Made by a program: the position numbers and the translations under genes. From Amblyornis subalaris (Eukaryota; Chordata; Aves; Passeriformes; Ptilonorhynchidae), in contig JACAXG010000034.1 of assembly GCA_018881555.1 (NCBI GenBank), positions 4,536,615-4,600,614 on the forward strand: a DNA stretch of 64,000 bases, read 5' to 3'. Positions within the stretch are counted from its first letter, which is position 1. Every line of letters starts with the position of its first letter. This document shows positions 25,801 through 37,823 of the stretch, piece by piece. The notes beneath the pieces are model-generated. The model had not been told where the DNA came from. It searched no databases and saw only the letters and a program-made list of their open reading frames with translations.

Positions 25801-28800
25801 GTTTTGCAAAATTTCCAGTTTTCCCTTTCCACAGTTCAATGGAAAATGCTTATTTTAAATGATTATTAGAAGAGCTTGATTCTGTGTTAAGGTATTAATT
25901 ATCTTCAGTGCTATCCACCTTCTCGAAACAAGAGAATAAGTCACCACTGCATCTTGCCATAGAACCGGAGACAACAAAGAGCTATTTAATCTAAAAGGCA
26001 GCACTGGCACAGGAGCAAGTATATGGATTGATCATAAATCCATTTGGGCTGCAAATAAGAAAAAATATTTCTATGCATTCTTGAGTACTTCTACGGGGGA
26101 AGAAAATGTGATTGTCCATAAAAGGTAAATTTCTGTTTCTATGAGAAGGATCCTAAGATGTGGTGACCGCAGACAACTGGAGATGATGACCCTTGGAAGG
26201 TTTGTAGATCTTCTTTGGGGAACTGGCATGGCTAAAACCAACAAATTACATACTCCTGTCAAATACAAACTCTCACCTTCCCCTGTCCCCATTTTCCCAA
26301 CACAACCTGCCTGAGACTGGAGTGAGATCTGTGGCAGCCTAGGTACTGTGTCACAGCAAAGTGCACCATATGTTACCCAGAGAAAAATTCTCCTGGCTTC
26401 CTATAAAATGCACATAGTGATTAACTGCTACTCCCTTGATTTCCACTGGGAGCTCTGCATGAGCACAGGATGCCCCCCAGGCAGTATGAACTTATGCTCT
26501 GAAGTTTGCAGGCCTTGTGAATGCACCTGCACACAATTCATCTGTGTTAGGAGCCTGGGTGGAGTTTTGGTGAGCTTCACAAGTCTGTGCATACAGAACT
26601 AAATGTTTCGGCCAACTGTGATGCCCTTTTTCCCACCCCTTGCATCTGTGGTGGCCAACAAGCACAGCGGACCTTGACACGACAGTTTCTCAAATATATA
26701 GCTCTAAGCTGACTAAAGAGACCTCAAAGTTGTACCCAGCTCTGCAGGAAATAGGTGAATGTTATAAAAGTCAATTTGAATCTTTGCCAATATACTGAGG
26801 AGGAGACTCTAAGGTATAGATGAAATGCCAAGGCAGGCATGTAGAGAAAGCATCTGGGGAAAGAAAGTTGTGGAAAAGGCCTCTAGAAATTAGGAAAAAG
26901 CATTCTGAGAATTGGCTCTTTGAACAGGAAGGTGCAGTGGGGACTGGATACCCTGAATTATGTCTGGTTTTTTGTAGTCCTGGCCTCCATGGAAAAGTAG
27001 CAGCATAGCTAAGCTCTTTTGAGATAACTGGGAAAACTCTGAGTGTTCCAAATAGATTCCCAGCTAACAACTCGATCTGTGACACTTATTCCAGAGAAGA
27101 CTGGAAAATTGTCCATCAAGCTAGAAAAGGCATGATGAGTGGCTGACTAACAAATGTGTAGGTGTTTATAATATATATGTTTGCTAAGGATTTCTTTTTC
27201 AGAAATGTTAATAGACCTGTAGCATACATAGCAGCAGAAGGCGGAGAGCCCCCACCTGTTTTCTGAAGTTAACTGTAATTGTCCCTTAGATTCAGAACCT
27301 GGATTGCATTTTCTTTCAAGATCAGTTTTCAGTCCCTCAGAGCATTTCTATCCAGCCTGTTCTTATGACTCCTGATATCTCAGTGTAAAGTAAAAGTATG
27401 CAAGGATGTTGTGCATTTGGTCAGCTGGTAATATTGTATATGTAAAATTCTTTACTGGTATTTGGGCTGTCCTGGAGGGTGAAATTTCATCACCCATGTC
27501 TCTGCATTCAAAGCTACAAATAGCATAACTCTCACAGAAAGAACTGTAGGAATATTTTGAAAAACTGAAGGGGGATTCATAATGGTACCCACTGAAGTTC
27601 TGGTGTGAGGCTGTCATTTTAGTTAATCTCTGAAATGCAAGCTGTGCACAGCACTAAGCAGCCATGAAAACTTCATTTGCCACAGAAAAGTCATGTATGG
27701 GTACTTATATTTGCAAGAGAAGAGAAAGAGAGTTTTCTTAAGTGCATTTCCTGATTGTTTTGGTTAGGAGAGACAAGGCTGTCAAATCCAAGTAGACAAT
27801 TTCTCTATTCTGCTGCAACATTAAAAATGGTGTGATACTTATGGCAAACCCTGCATGAGCTGGTGAAGAAAATCTAATGGCTTTCCATTATGCTTAGGAC
27901 AGCAGTTTGCTGCTTATCCCTGCTCTTTGACGATGTTGAGAGGCTTGTGACAAGTCTGGATGTCGTGTCTGAACTCATTCTTGTGATTAACTCTAATGGT
28001 AAATGATTCTGTAACAACATTTCTCTGGGGATGGGTGAGTAGTGGCAATATTGCACTTCCCGGAACCTGCTCTCTGTTCCTTGGGGACTAGTTAAGGGAT
28101 ACTTCTGAACTATTTCTAAATGCCTACATAGCATATTCTTGCTAGCAGGGGCAAACTCCACTGTCACAAGGAGTTTCCTTTTGTTTGTGATTGATAAGGG
28201 AACACACTCTGCATAATGCATTCACTGCCTTAGCATGCAGTGCAGACTAATTATGACCCCTTGCTTCCTCCCTGTAAATACAATATAACCTAGGCTTTGT
28301 CTGAGCCTATACCAATCCTATATCTGGAATCAGGAGCACTCTTAAGAATTTACTTGTGTTTGCAATCTTGTGTTAATAAAACGTGCCAAATGTATTACAA
28401 AAGGGGTGTTGCAACTCAAATATTTTATAGTAGGTTGTATATTCTGACTAATAACTCACATGGGGTGGATTGAGTATTGGGTGCAACCAAGCTCCAGCAG
28501 GAAGGCCTGAGAGCCCCCTGCCCTGGGACAACCAAAGGTCGTGTGAGTAAAGCCTTGTTTTGACATGTCTGTAGGATGGGGAAAGATGAGACTTTCTTTT
28601 TGACTGTTAAGTCAAAAGCAGTGGCAGACTAGAAAAGGCTAACTTTTTGAATGCTGGTGATGTCTGATAAATAAGAAAGGAACATAGTTTCAGCCATGTC
28701 AAAACTACAAGGCTTGGATCATGGATAGAAGCATTTAGCAGTGTTCACAGGAAAATCAGGTGCTTTCAGGATGAGGTAGTAGATGAGCAGAATATATTAG

Positions 28801-31569
28801 GTTCTGAAGTTTGAACTGAAGTTTTAGACTTACTAAAAGGTGTAGGTACCTCCTTAGTGCTTGAGAGTGCTGTTGTCTGGCTCATTACCTTTTTAGTCCT
28901 GAATCTGACTGTCTCCAGGAAAAGATTAAGGAGCAGTGCATGCATAGGCCTCTTAGAAAATACTTTGTCTGAGAATAAAAGCATCTAAATCTTGTGTACA
29001 CATTGGGAAAATGCAATCTGTAGCCTGCTTCTTCTGTCTTAAATGGACATGAAGGGAAGTGGCTTGTAATGATGTAGAAAAAGAGCTACAGATATTTTAT
29101 TGGTGTTTTATAAAATTACTGCTACAATGCAGAGGACAAAACTGGGAAACAAAGAATGTAAATGACTGGATTAAAACATGAAGGCTGGAATAGTATGCAA
29201 TTCTGTTCATTAGTTTTGTCTGATAATTGCAATATCTTCTTTCCCTAGCATCCTTCATAAGAATAAGTTACCTTGGAAATATTAAAAGTTTTCTAGGCTA
29301 TTTTCGTTTGCTTCTTTACAATGCAATACTTTACAATTGCAATTCAATACAATACTTTAATATTATATGCAGTTTTTCCTATTTACTCAAAGTATTGTTA
29401 TATAAAGATTTTATAGTCCTCTCTTATTCGTTTGTATGATTTATTTAGGCCTTCTACCGCTGGTGTGAAATCTTTTCAAGTATGTTAAGAATTCTTTATC
29501 CTTTATCAACTTGTTATGCACTGCTTCACTTGTCTCCAAACCTCTCCAAGTTCTCTTCATTTAAATCTGTTGTCCAGTTCTAAGACTTAACAAAGTAAAG
29601 TGTATTTCTGTTTTTATGTGAGCACATATCAATTATTAATGCTAATGGAAATTAGGTGTATGCTGAGACTAGAACAGACCTGGTAGAGACCATTATGAAG
29701 TATTAAAAGAAAAAGATTTTATTTTGACTGAAGAAAGATAAAGATACATCGTCCTTTCTTTGTTATATTACTTCCCCTTTCTTTCCTGTTTTCACTTCCC
29801 CTAGAAAGTAACCCTTCCTTCCCTTTGTTTTTCAAGAAATTCTGGGAATATTTACAGTAAGGGAAAAAAGTGAAAAGGATAAATGAACTGAGTCTAACTT
29901 CTTTTCTTTATATCTATCTTATATAATTGTTTTTCCTGTAATTTTTTCCAATAAAAACATTAAAAAATCTAACATTTTCATTTTTATGTATTAGTTTCCA
30001 TTATGTTCCTGGAATAACAGCAGAAAGGGATAGCAGCCTATGCCAAGATTTCTGAGGTTGTTTTTCTGGGATAATTTTGTGTGCAATGATTTCTGGGATA
30101 AATAGCAATAGATTACTTATTAAATATGGAAATTTTTATATTTTTACTCTTCATCAGTATGGCTCCGAAGAGTGCATGTCTCATTTCTCAATAGCAACAA
30201 ATTCTTGGTTTGCTCTCAAATATCAGGCAGTGTGTTTTAGTAGGCTGTAGAAGCTGTTTTGTCTCGTTTCTTTCATACAAGAGTGGTTACACTCATATTT
30301 ATTGGTAAATTTCCTTAATGCTGTGTTATCAGCTATATTTTGAAACAAGGACTTTGTGTAATAGGATTTTTTACATTTATATGTGCAGACACCTTTTGTG
30401 CTTAAAATGTTCAAGTTTTTGGTGGTTAGGGGTATGTCCATTTGGTTTATGTCTAAATCCATTTCCCCAGTTAGGTCCTGCAAAGTGCTGAGCATGCCCC
30501 CTTCAAAAATCAGAGCCACGTCTCAAAAGGTGTGCTCGAAGGAAGATACTTTTTAATGTTATGAGTAACAGAAGGATAAAAAATAAAGTAGCATACTTAG
30601 AGAATTGGCTTGAAAGCAGAAGAAAGATCAGACTCACATTTACATTATGGTCCTGACACTGGGGCAGAGTTCTTTCTATCCCAAGACTCATCTTCAAGGT
30701 CATCCTGTCCTTTATACCTCGGGTTCAGCTGCCTGTATAAATGTTGCTCACCCTCTCAAAGTCAGTGAGAGTAGAGGCTCTGGTCTTCAACACAGGATAG
30801 GGGAGCATTGCTGGCAGACCTGCACAGGAGTTTCACTGTTCTCATTTGCAGAGAGCATTCCCACACAGAGCCCTCCTGTCCTGGGGGAATGCAAAGCTCT
30901 GCTTGAGGTTTCCGCACTGAGCAGGAGTCTCAGATCTTCAGAGCCGTTGGCGAAGTTAAGGAGATGTGGCTGAGGATCTGATTTTGGTGCCTAATGCATG
31001 GCAGAAGGCTTTGAAATACTGACATTCTTGGATCCCAAGCTAACGAACAGCCCATGGTACTCTGTTATGGGGCTGTTTGCTGGTTTTCTGCCACTGGAGA
31101 AATCATAGTTTTTGGTATCCAAGGGGCTCTGACTTTGTTACAGCTGTTGTAGAGAAGAAAAAAGGATTTTATTGCAGGCTGGGCCGTGTGTTTGCACAGC
31201 TGTTGCTTCATCTGAGTGTTGAGATGTGACCATACCTTCAGCTTCTACTTCAGTGGAGCTGCAGAGTGTGGGGAGGTGATTCTGGTTTTTGTGTCTGTGG
31301 TGGACCATTTGTGGGCTCAAGTCAGTGATTGATGGAGGACTTTCTGGTAACAATATCAGCAGTGGATCTTCATGGTAGCAAGGCAAACAAATCTTATTAG
31401 AGGAACAGCATTATAACGGACGTTCATTTAAAATTGTGTTACGTGCTTTGTTTACATCAGCCTTTTTTAAAATATATGCTTAGTAAAAGGGAAGCAAGAA
31501 GCCATACAGTAAATGAAGCCAAGATATTGCACTTAGATAAATAGATGTCATATTTTAGGGCAGATATTG

Positions 31570-32900
31570 ACTACATGTATTATGCTTCACTGATCTTGGT
31601 CCTCGATCGCACAGTCTGTGCTAATTGACACAAATATATTTCCTGTAAGTTAACTCAGAAAGCATTTGTCATGGCTAAGTTCATGGTAACACACAACAGT
31701 TGGTGGGAATAGCAGCCTAATGATTTCCACTTTGATAATGCCGTTACTTTGCACGGATATTTAACAACAGAATTTTGGTTCCTATCAAAAATAAATTTAG
31801 CAGTTTTATTAGTTTGAAGAAGGATGTTAAATGATTTTGTTAGACTACTCAGTACAAATCACTTGCAGGCTATGTAGAATTCTCTCCTAGCACTGATAGC
31901 AACATGAAGAATCACACATTGTTTTGAAAAAGTGTTAAAATTCCCAGAAAATTCTGTGAATCTTTGGGTGAAGCAGTAAAAATATCTCGTATCTGTTAAT
32001 CTTGTTCCCTCACTTACCCTGCTGTAGCGAACTGTCGAAGGTTATGTAAGAACAAGGAAACTTTCCTTAAAAAAACCAGAACTTTCAGTGAACATACTGA
32101 AGATCGGAGCTTGCCTACTGAATCGGCTCTTCCGTTCAGGTTTGGCAGTCTGTGCTTTTTTTTTCTTATTTATTGACTCCATGGGGAAACAAAATGAAGA
32201 GAAAGCAGCTTAAGCTCTTTTGTGTTGTGCTGCTTCACAGGTTTCAAGGTCCTCCCTGTTTCTGGAGTTTGGGTTCATTTTCCAGAAGCTCCTCCACCAG
32301 CTGAGATGAAAGGTTTATAATAACCACTGGTGTAAACCTTTAGGGCAAACAGCCAAAGTGCAAATATGTCGCTATGTTTTGACATACCGAAGGTTTCTAA
32401 TCACAACAGAATTGTGGTTTTTCTGGTTTAGTAGCACAACTCCGCACTGCCCACCAGTGGGGTCAGTCAGGGGGAACAACTGGGTGTATTTGTACTGTTA
32501 TACTTGTAAAAAATCTGGTGAACTAGAAACCACCACTGTCGGAGTTCCACGATTCCAGAAAAGAGCAAAAGACAAGGGGACTTCTGTGTGTGTAAAACAT
32601 GGCAGGTTACAGTCACGTTTTTCTTGTAGGCATTTGCAGCTAAGATGAGCTGAGATTATCCACAAATCTCATTTCCCCCTGTCTCAGACGTTATCACGAG
32701 CCTTCTAACAGGATTACAAGGACTTTGATCTGTGTCCTGTGCTGACTGCTGACCATGTGGCACTGCCGCATGGCAAGAGGCATAAAGGAAGCTGCTGTGC
32801 CTGGCACAGCGCACGCTCTGGCCCCTCTGTCTCACAGGGTTGCTTTTTCTTATCTTAGATAACACTCCATTGGCAGAACATTCGTCAGCTGACTTTTGTG
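31570..32900. promoter_or_regulatory. CpG-retaining zone, candidate regulatory region
   Basis: The surrounding DNA is strongly CpG-poor, but this 1.3-kb zone retains many CpGs in otherwise ordinary AT-rich sequence. Examples: CCTCGATCGCACAG near 31602, ATGCCGTTAC and GCACGGATAT near 31738-31760, TAGCGAACTGTCGAAGG near 32027, GATCGGAGC and AATCGGCTCTTCCGTTC near 32103-32137, GTCGCTATG near 32368, ACCGAAGG near 32385, GTCGGAGTTCCACGATTCC near 32538, ACGTTATCACGAGCC near 32689, and AGCGCACGCTCTGG near 32809. The pattern fits a hypomethylated enhancer, strong sequence conservation, or a young insertion of unknown type. An open frame at 32358-32648 gives no recognisable protein. The function is inferred; the CpG words are seen. 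Confidence 0.3.
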
Positions 32901-34127
32901 TTGGCCAAACTCTTTCTTTCACTTTTAAAAACCAGTTTCAATATTTTTTTCTAAAAGGAAACTGAGCTTATCTTCTAGAGGAAACTCTCCAGTTTAAAGT
33001 GTTGGTGAAGCAATCCAGATCAAAACCACGGTAAAATCTTCATCTAGCAAAGGCTATGGCAGATGCATTGAACGTTCTCTGGAACAACATAAGCCTTTTT
33101 ATCCCCAGTAGACTTTAACTTGCCCATGTAAAAATCAGATTTTCTTCTCTTCATAGAACCTTTAAAATACATTAGTAAGCATCTCATAATAAAAGTGTCT
33201 CATCACCATAACTACACATCCTTGTCCAGACCAGAACCCATTTGGTCCTTGTCAGTGGATATGGGAAAAAGGAGAGGCAGTCTCAGAGCTCCAATACAGT
33301 GCATGAAAGATAACTGAGCACCTGTGGAACAGGAGCAAAAATACGTATGAGTACATGAGAAAAGTATTAATGAATAGTGAATGTGTGAGAAATAAAAGGA
33401 AGGAAGGGAAAATTGCCTGATGGTTAGCAGCATCTAAAAACTTAGCGTAGGAGTGAAATAGTGTAAAAGAATACTCTGGAGAGGATATCCGTGCAATGCA
33501 GACAGATTACCGAGCTTTAGCCAAGCAGCCACTGCTTCTGCAGAAGTGTCACATATTTGGGATGTCATGGTAAGATTCAGGCCTATTCTTGACCAGAGGC
33601 ACAGCCCAAGGTTGGCATCCCACTACCAGATGTAGAGAGATGATGGGATAACTCCAGGCTGTGTGTGTTGGTGCATTCATGGTCTAATTCTGAACTCATT
33701 CTTTAATTGATTTTCTTATTGTGTGTTATCCCAGCTAGCCCTGGGATCTGCAATAGAGCAGCTTGAGATGATGCCAGGGATACAACAGTGTGCTCAGATC
33801 TTTACAGTGTTATAGTCCAGTGTCCCACCAGCCCAACATGCTCCTTCTCCCACCCAGGACTTCTGTGATGCGTGGGCTTATGAGGAGTAGGGGTGGGAGA
33901 GGAGCCTAACATCCATCTTAGGGATTTCTTTTGTGGAAGGCCTGTGTGCTTCAGGACCTTTTTCCATATCTCTGAGCTTTTATGAGTTGGAATGAGCCAG
34001 AAGATGGTTAAAGTTCTTACCTAAATCATGCCAATAAATTAGGAGATTTTTATAAACAACAATGACAAATACCAGTTCAACCTTTTTGTAAAAAGGGAGA
34101 AAAAACAACCCCCCTTTTTTATTAAGA

Positions 34128-34163
34128 GTCAGTACTTTTTAATTAGTTAGTACTTTTTAAATA
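34128..34163 (+). repeat. 18-bp imperfect tandem duplication
   Basis: GTCAGTACTTTTTAATTA (34128-34145) is followed directly by GTTAGTACTTTTTAAATA (34146-34163), two differences in 18 positions. Confidence 0.9.
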
Positions 34164-34689
34164 ATTCTTTTAATTTTCCTTTAAAATGCTGCATGATTCC
34201 TAATTTTTTGTTATTTTATTTTTATTCACCTGGCATCTGGCCAATGACATCAGGACGTCTCAAGTAGTTGACCCCATGAATATTTCTCTAAATCATCCTG
34301 TAAATGTGGATGATTTCCAGAACTGTTGTTAGATTGGTCCTGTAGAAATCTAAGAAGTGTTCTACTCTTTGAAAGCAGTGGGGAGTAAAATTAGAGTTTA
34401 GTGTCTAGATTATCTTGATTTCATAATTTTTCATTGATGTAAATTAGGTATTTTCACTTTCTCCATTGAAATTTCACAACAGAGATCTGGACCCAAGTCT
34501 TTAAAAGGCCCCACTGTGAAACTTTAATTCATGGCTGATTTCTAAGGGTTTTTTTGAATTTGTCATTTTTTCATCTTTTACCTGTTCTGTGTTAAAGAAA
34601 ATAGTGTTGACATCCAAATATGTTAAATTATGGTATTCCTGTCTTTATATACTGTGTTATGCCCACTGTTGCTGTGTTTTTACGTACAA

Positions 34690-35060
34690 GCTGCTTTTAG
34701 CAGCTTAAAATCTCATCTGTTTTCTAATAATTAGCTCAATATTTATTACAGGGAAAATCTAGCACTGAACAGACTGGCTGGGCTGTCACATGGACTCAGA
34801 ATGCATTAAAATCCAGTACAATTTAAAAATCTCAAATATTACACTCTTCTGCTTCTACTTCATTTCTTGAGGAATTTANTGTGAAAACTAGCCTTTAAGA
34901 ATGTGAAAAGTTAATATTTCTGCTAAAAGGGTGTTTTATTAGGCTGTGCTGTTTTGCTCATCGTGCCATTAGCATATTAATAGCTATGTATTTTAAGAAC
35001 AGTAAAATACATGTCTCTGTATGGTACAAGATAATGTGAGAAATTAAAAACAGTGGATTC
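34690..35060. promoter_or_regulatory. Candidate conserved noncoding element (TAAT-rich)
   Basis: Varied AT-rich block with TTTTCTAATAATTAGCTC near 34719, GCATTAAAATCCAGTAC near 34803, CCATTAGCATATTAATAGC near 34966 and several ATTA cores. It is bounded by less structured sequence and contains one ambiguous base. Enhancer status is inferred from composition only. Confidence 0.22.
34879..34879. other. Ambiguous base (N)
   Basis: Single N in continuous sequence, a base-call ambiguity rather than a gap. Confidence 0.98.
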
Positions 35061-37810
35061 TCTGTCTTCCTAGCTCTAGGTAGCTGTAGCATGTTGACCT
35101 CATTTTTGGTCCCTGGCTATAAAAATACCCCATCCTTAAAACATAGAGGTTACCTTGAATAACCCATCCCTACACAGAGTTATATTGCTGGCTTTCCAAA
35201 TCACACAAATTACTCTGAAGTGAAAACCGCAATGGAAACAGTCCAAAATCACATTCTTGGCTCAGCTCATCATACCCTAAGTTATTTGCCAGTTCCCTTT
35301 TCCATGAGCTTTTAGGATAGTTTACAGCAATGTTTCTGTGTGTCACACTGAACACTCAAACCAATGTTATATTCTCCACATTCATTAATTGCTGCTGTCA
35401 AGATAGGGTATCAAGAAGGAACAATTTAATGTAAGTTAAAGGGCACATATATAGCTTGATCTTCTTTATTACATTAAAAGATGACAGGTTTTATTTTGCT
35501 TGTGTGCTCCTTGTAGTAAACATTATAATTCAATACCTGGAAAATAAATAAGGTAATCAAGAGATGGAAAACATCTTTGTGATGTGCCACAAGGTGTCTT
35601 GTTGCTCAGAGCTTCAACCAATCACTCAAAAATTTCTGGGTAGTTAAAGCGCCTTTGAGGGGGTGTTTCTTGAAAGGGATTTCAATGCAGGACAACATAT
35701 AAATAATCAGAATATCTGATCTGCACTGGGCATCCTTCAGGAGAATGAACTTCAAGGAAAAAAAAGAGAGGTTGTCCAAAATTTCCATATGCACTTAACA
35801 CTGGTAGGTGATAATTTTCAACATCCATGCTGTAGTTTATGTTGTTCTGTACAGTGCCCCATTAAAAAAATTGATTGCTCCATGGTGACTTGGTTATAAG
35901 AATCTAGTCTTAGCACCCACTATTTGATAGATGAAGGCCAAGATGGACAAAAAATACTCTGTAAACAAGAGAGGAAGGGAATAAAGGGAATATATAAAAA
36001 CATGCCTGGATATCAAGGAGAAACTTTCTTACACGTTCAATTGAGAGACACAAGTAGGATCCATACTGCTTAACACACTTAGAAGAAGCTAAGGATCAGA
36101 TTATGATATCTTTTTGTAGCTGGCATGTCCCATGAGTCGTCCAACAAATCTATTAAAAGCCAGTTGGATTAGGAAAAGAGGATGTTATTCTGTAAAGGTA
36201 AGTGTATCATAATCTCACTATTAAATAGTAAATCCTCTGAAGAATTTTTCCTGGAGTACTTTGGAACAGATATGTTATTTCTATTGTTAACCATAACAGA
36301 CAAAGTAGGGCTGAATTATAAAGACAACTACTTCCCCCTGTAGAGGCAGGCAATACAATTCCAGAGCCTGAAAAATGAAGTAACTGCATGGTTAATCCCA
36401 GTGTTTGATTTCCTCTTTATTCACGGGAAGGACAGATTAGTTCGTGATTTCAACCTTGAGTGAGTGTATCAGCTTGCAGTGCACCTTGTTCTGAGACTGC
36501 TCCTGCTTCAGACTAATGGTCCGTGCAGTAGCTTCATGAATGGACTGGAACTACACTTGCAGACCCTGCCATGGATTTGGAACGTATTAGGTTTACTGCA
36601 ACCTTTTAGTATGAGCCACTCATGGATGTTTGTACTGCCACAAACATTTGGATGATGACTGCTCTTCAAAATTTTTTAGTCTCATGTGGATATGGTTATT
36701 CACTGAGATTTAAAAATTATTTGCTATTAAATTAGTAATTAAAATATTTCATATATGTATTCTGGAAGAAAAAAACATCTGCATTATGTGGATGACCAGT
36801 TACACAGCATAAATAAGAGGTGGGAAAGAGTCCAAGTGAATATTTCACAAATTCTTTGTGTAAAGTTAGTTCCTGTACAGCCCTTTCCCATAGCCCAGTG
36901 AAGCCAATGAGGGTTTGGGGCTTTGGCCCAGGCACTGCCATTGTCTGTCCTGCCATTACAATAACAAACACAGCAGTAGTCTGTTTGCAAACAGCTGGTA
37001 ATTGGAAAAAGGGCCGAAGTTGTCAGCAAATGTATTTGTCAGCACTGATTTGACCAGTTGTACACATTACCTTAAATGACATTTCTTCCCTTCCATGAGG
37101 AACGTGGAGTCTGTGTCCAACGAGTTTCCTCGGTGGCTGTCATGCAGTGAGCATGGCAATCTGTGGTGTTTACCCTTTGCATGTTAAATACCCTCCAGCA
37201 CTTGCTGTTTGTTATACAGAATGAATAGGCTGGTTTCCAATTCATTTATCAAAAAACAGTCCTGGTAACACAGTAGACATATTTGTGACAAGTGGCTTTA
37301 GGCAGCTCTGTCCAACTTCAGATTTGCCTATAGGTAACAATTAAATGTTCTCTCCTAGCAAGAGAATGATACTTCTAGAAGAAAAGATGCCTTCATCCGA
37401 GGTATGGTTTTGTGGTTTTTGTGTTTTTTGGGTTTTGTTTTTTTAAGTTAAGAACTATTCGTATTGGGCATCCTAGTGCACAGTTGCCTGAAACAGATCA
37501 AGCTTGCGTAGCAGTCACCAATGCTCACAGAGGAGTTGATTGAATTCCCCTGCTTTTTTAGAGGCTCAAATATCTCCTTGGAACTTGTCTGTGTTTCCAA
37601 AGGTCCATCTGCCTGAGAACTGTGCTGGATCCCTGGCTACAGTAGAACCCTCCAGTGCGATAGCACAGGCGCCTTTTTTGCCTGTGTGATGTAAGTGCTG
37701 CTGTTCTTGCACTTTCTCACATTTCCCTTTTAAGTTTACAAGAGCCAGCAGCTATCACATCAGCTCAAGGCCATTCTCCTGTCTCCCACACTCTGTGTGT
37801 GGATACCTTC

Positions 37811-37823
37811 TTTTTTTTTTTTT
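37811..37823 (+). repeat. Poly(T) run of 13
   Basis: Thirteen consecutive T within a pyrimidine-rich stretch. No retroposed sequence was recognised beside it. Confidence 0.88.

Larger units (their letters stand above)
21266..31569. other. Unique non-coding DNA, gene-free by inspection
   Basis: Ten kilobases without a recognisable gene or transposon. Contents include T runs at 21277-21290 and 22841-22859 and an A/C-rich patch near 23502-23535. There are scattered short open frames, the largest being minus 27874-28221 (115 codons) and minus 25312-25599 (95 codons). Neither resembles a known protein or shows convincing flanking splice sites. A let-7-like word near 28772 lacks a hairpin partner and was rejected. 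Confidence 0.5.

Noticed and set aside
27874..28221. Minus-strand open frame of 115 codons
   Set aside because: The peptide has no recognisable domain, and no convincing splice sites bound it.
28240..28450. LTR-like stretch with an AATAAA-type signal (TTAATAAAACGTGCC)
   Set aside because: No matching second LTR, no convincing TG...CA ends, no target duplication and no primer-binding site were found.
28772..28784. Exact 13-base match to the start of mature let-7f (TGAGGTAGTAGAT)
   Set aside because: The match stops after 13 bases, and no complementary arm follows within hairpin distance, so there is no precursor.
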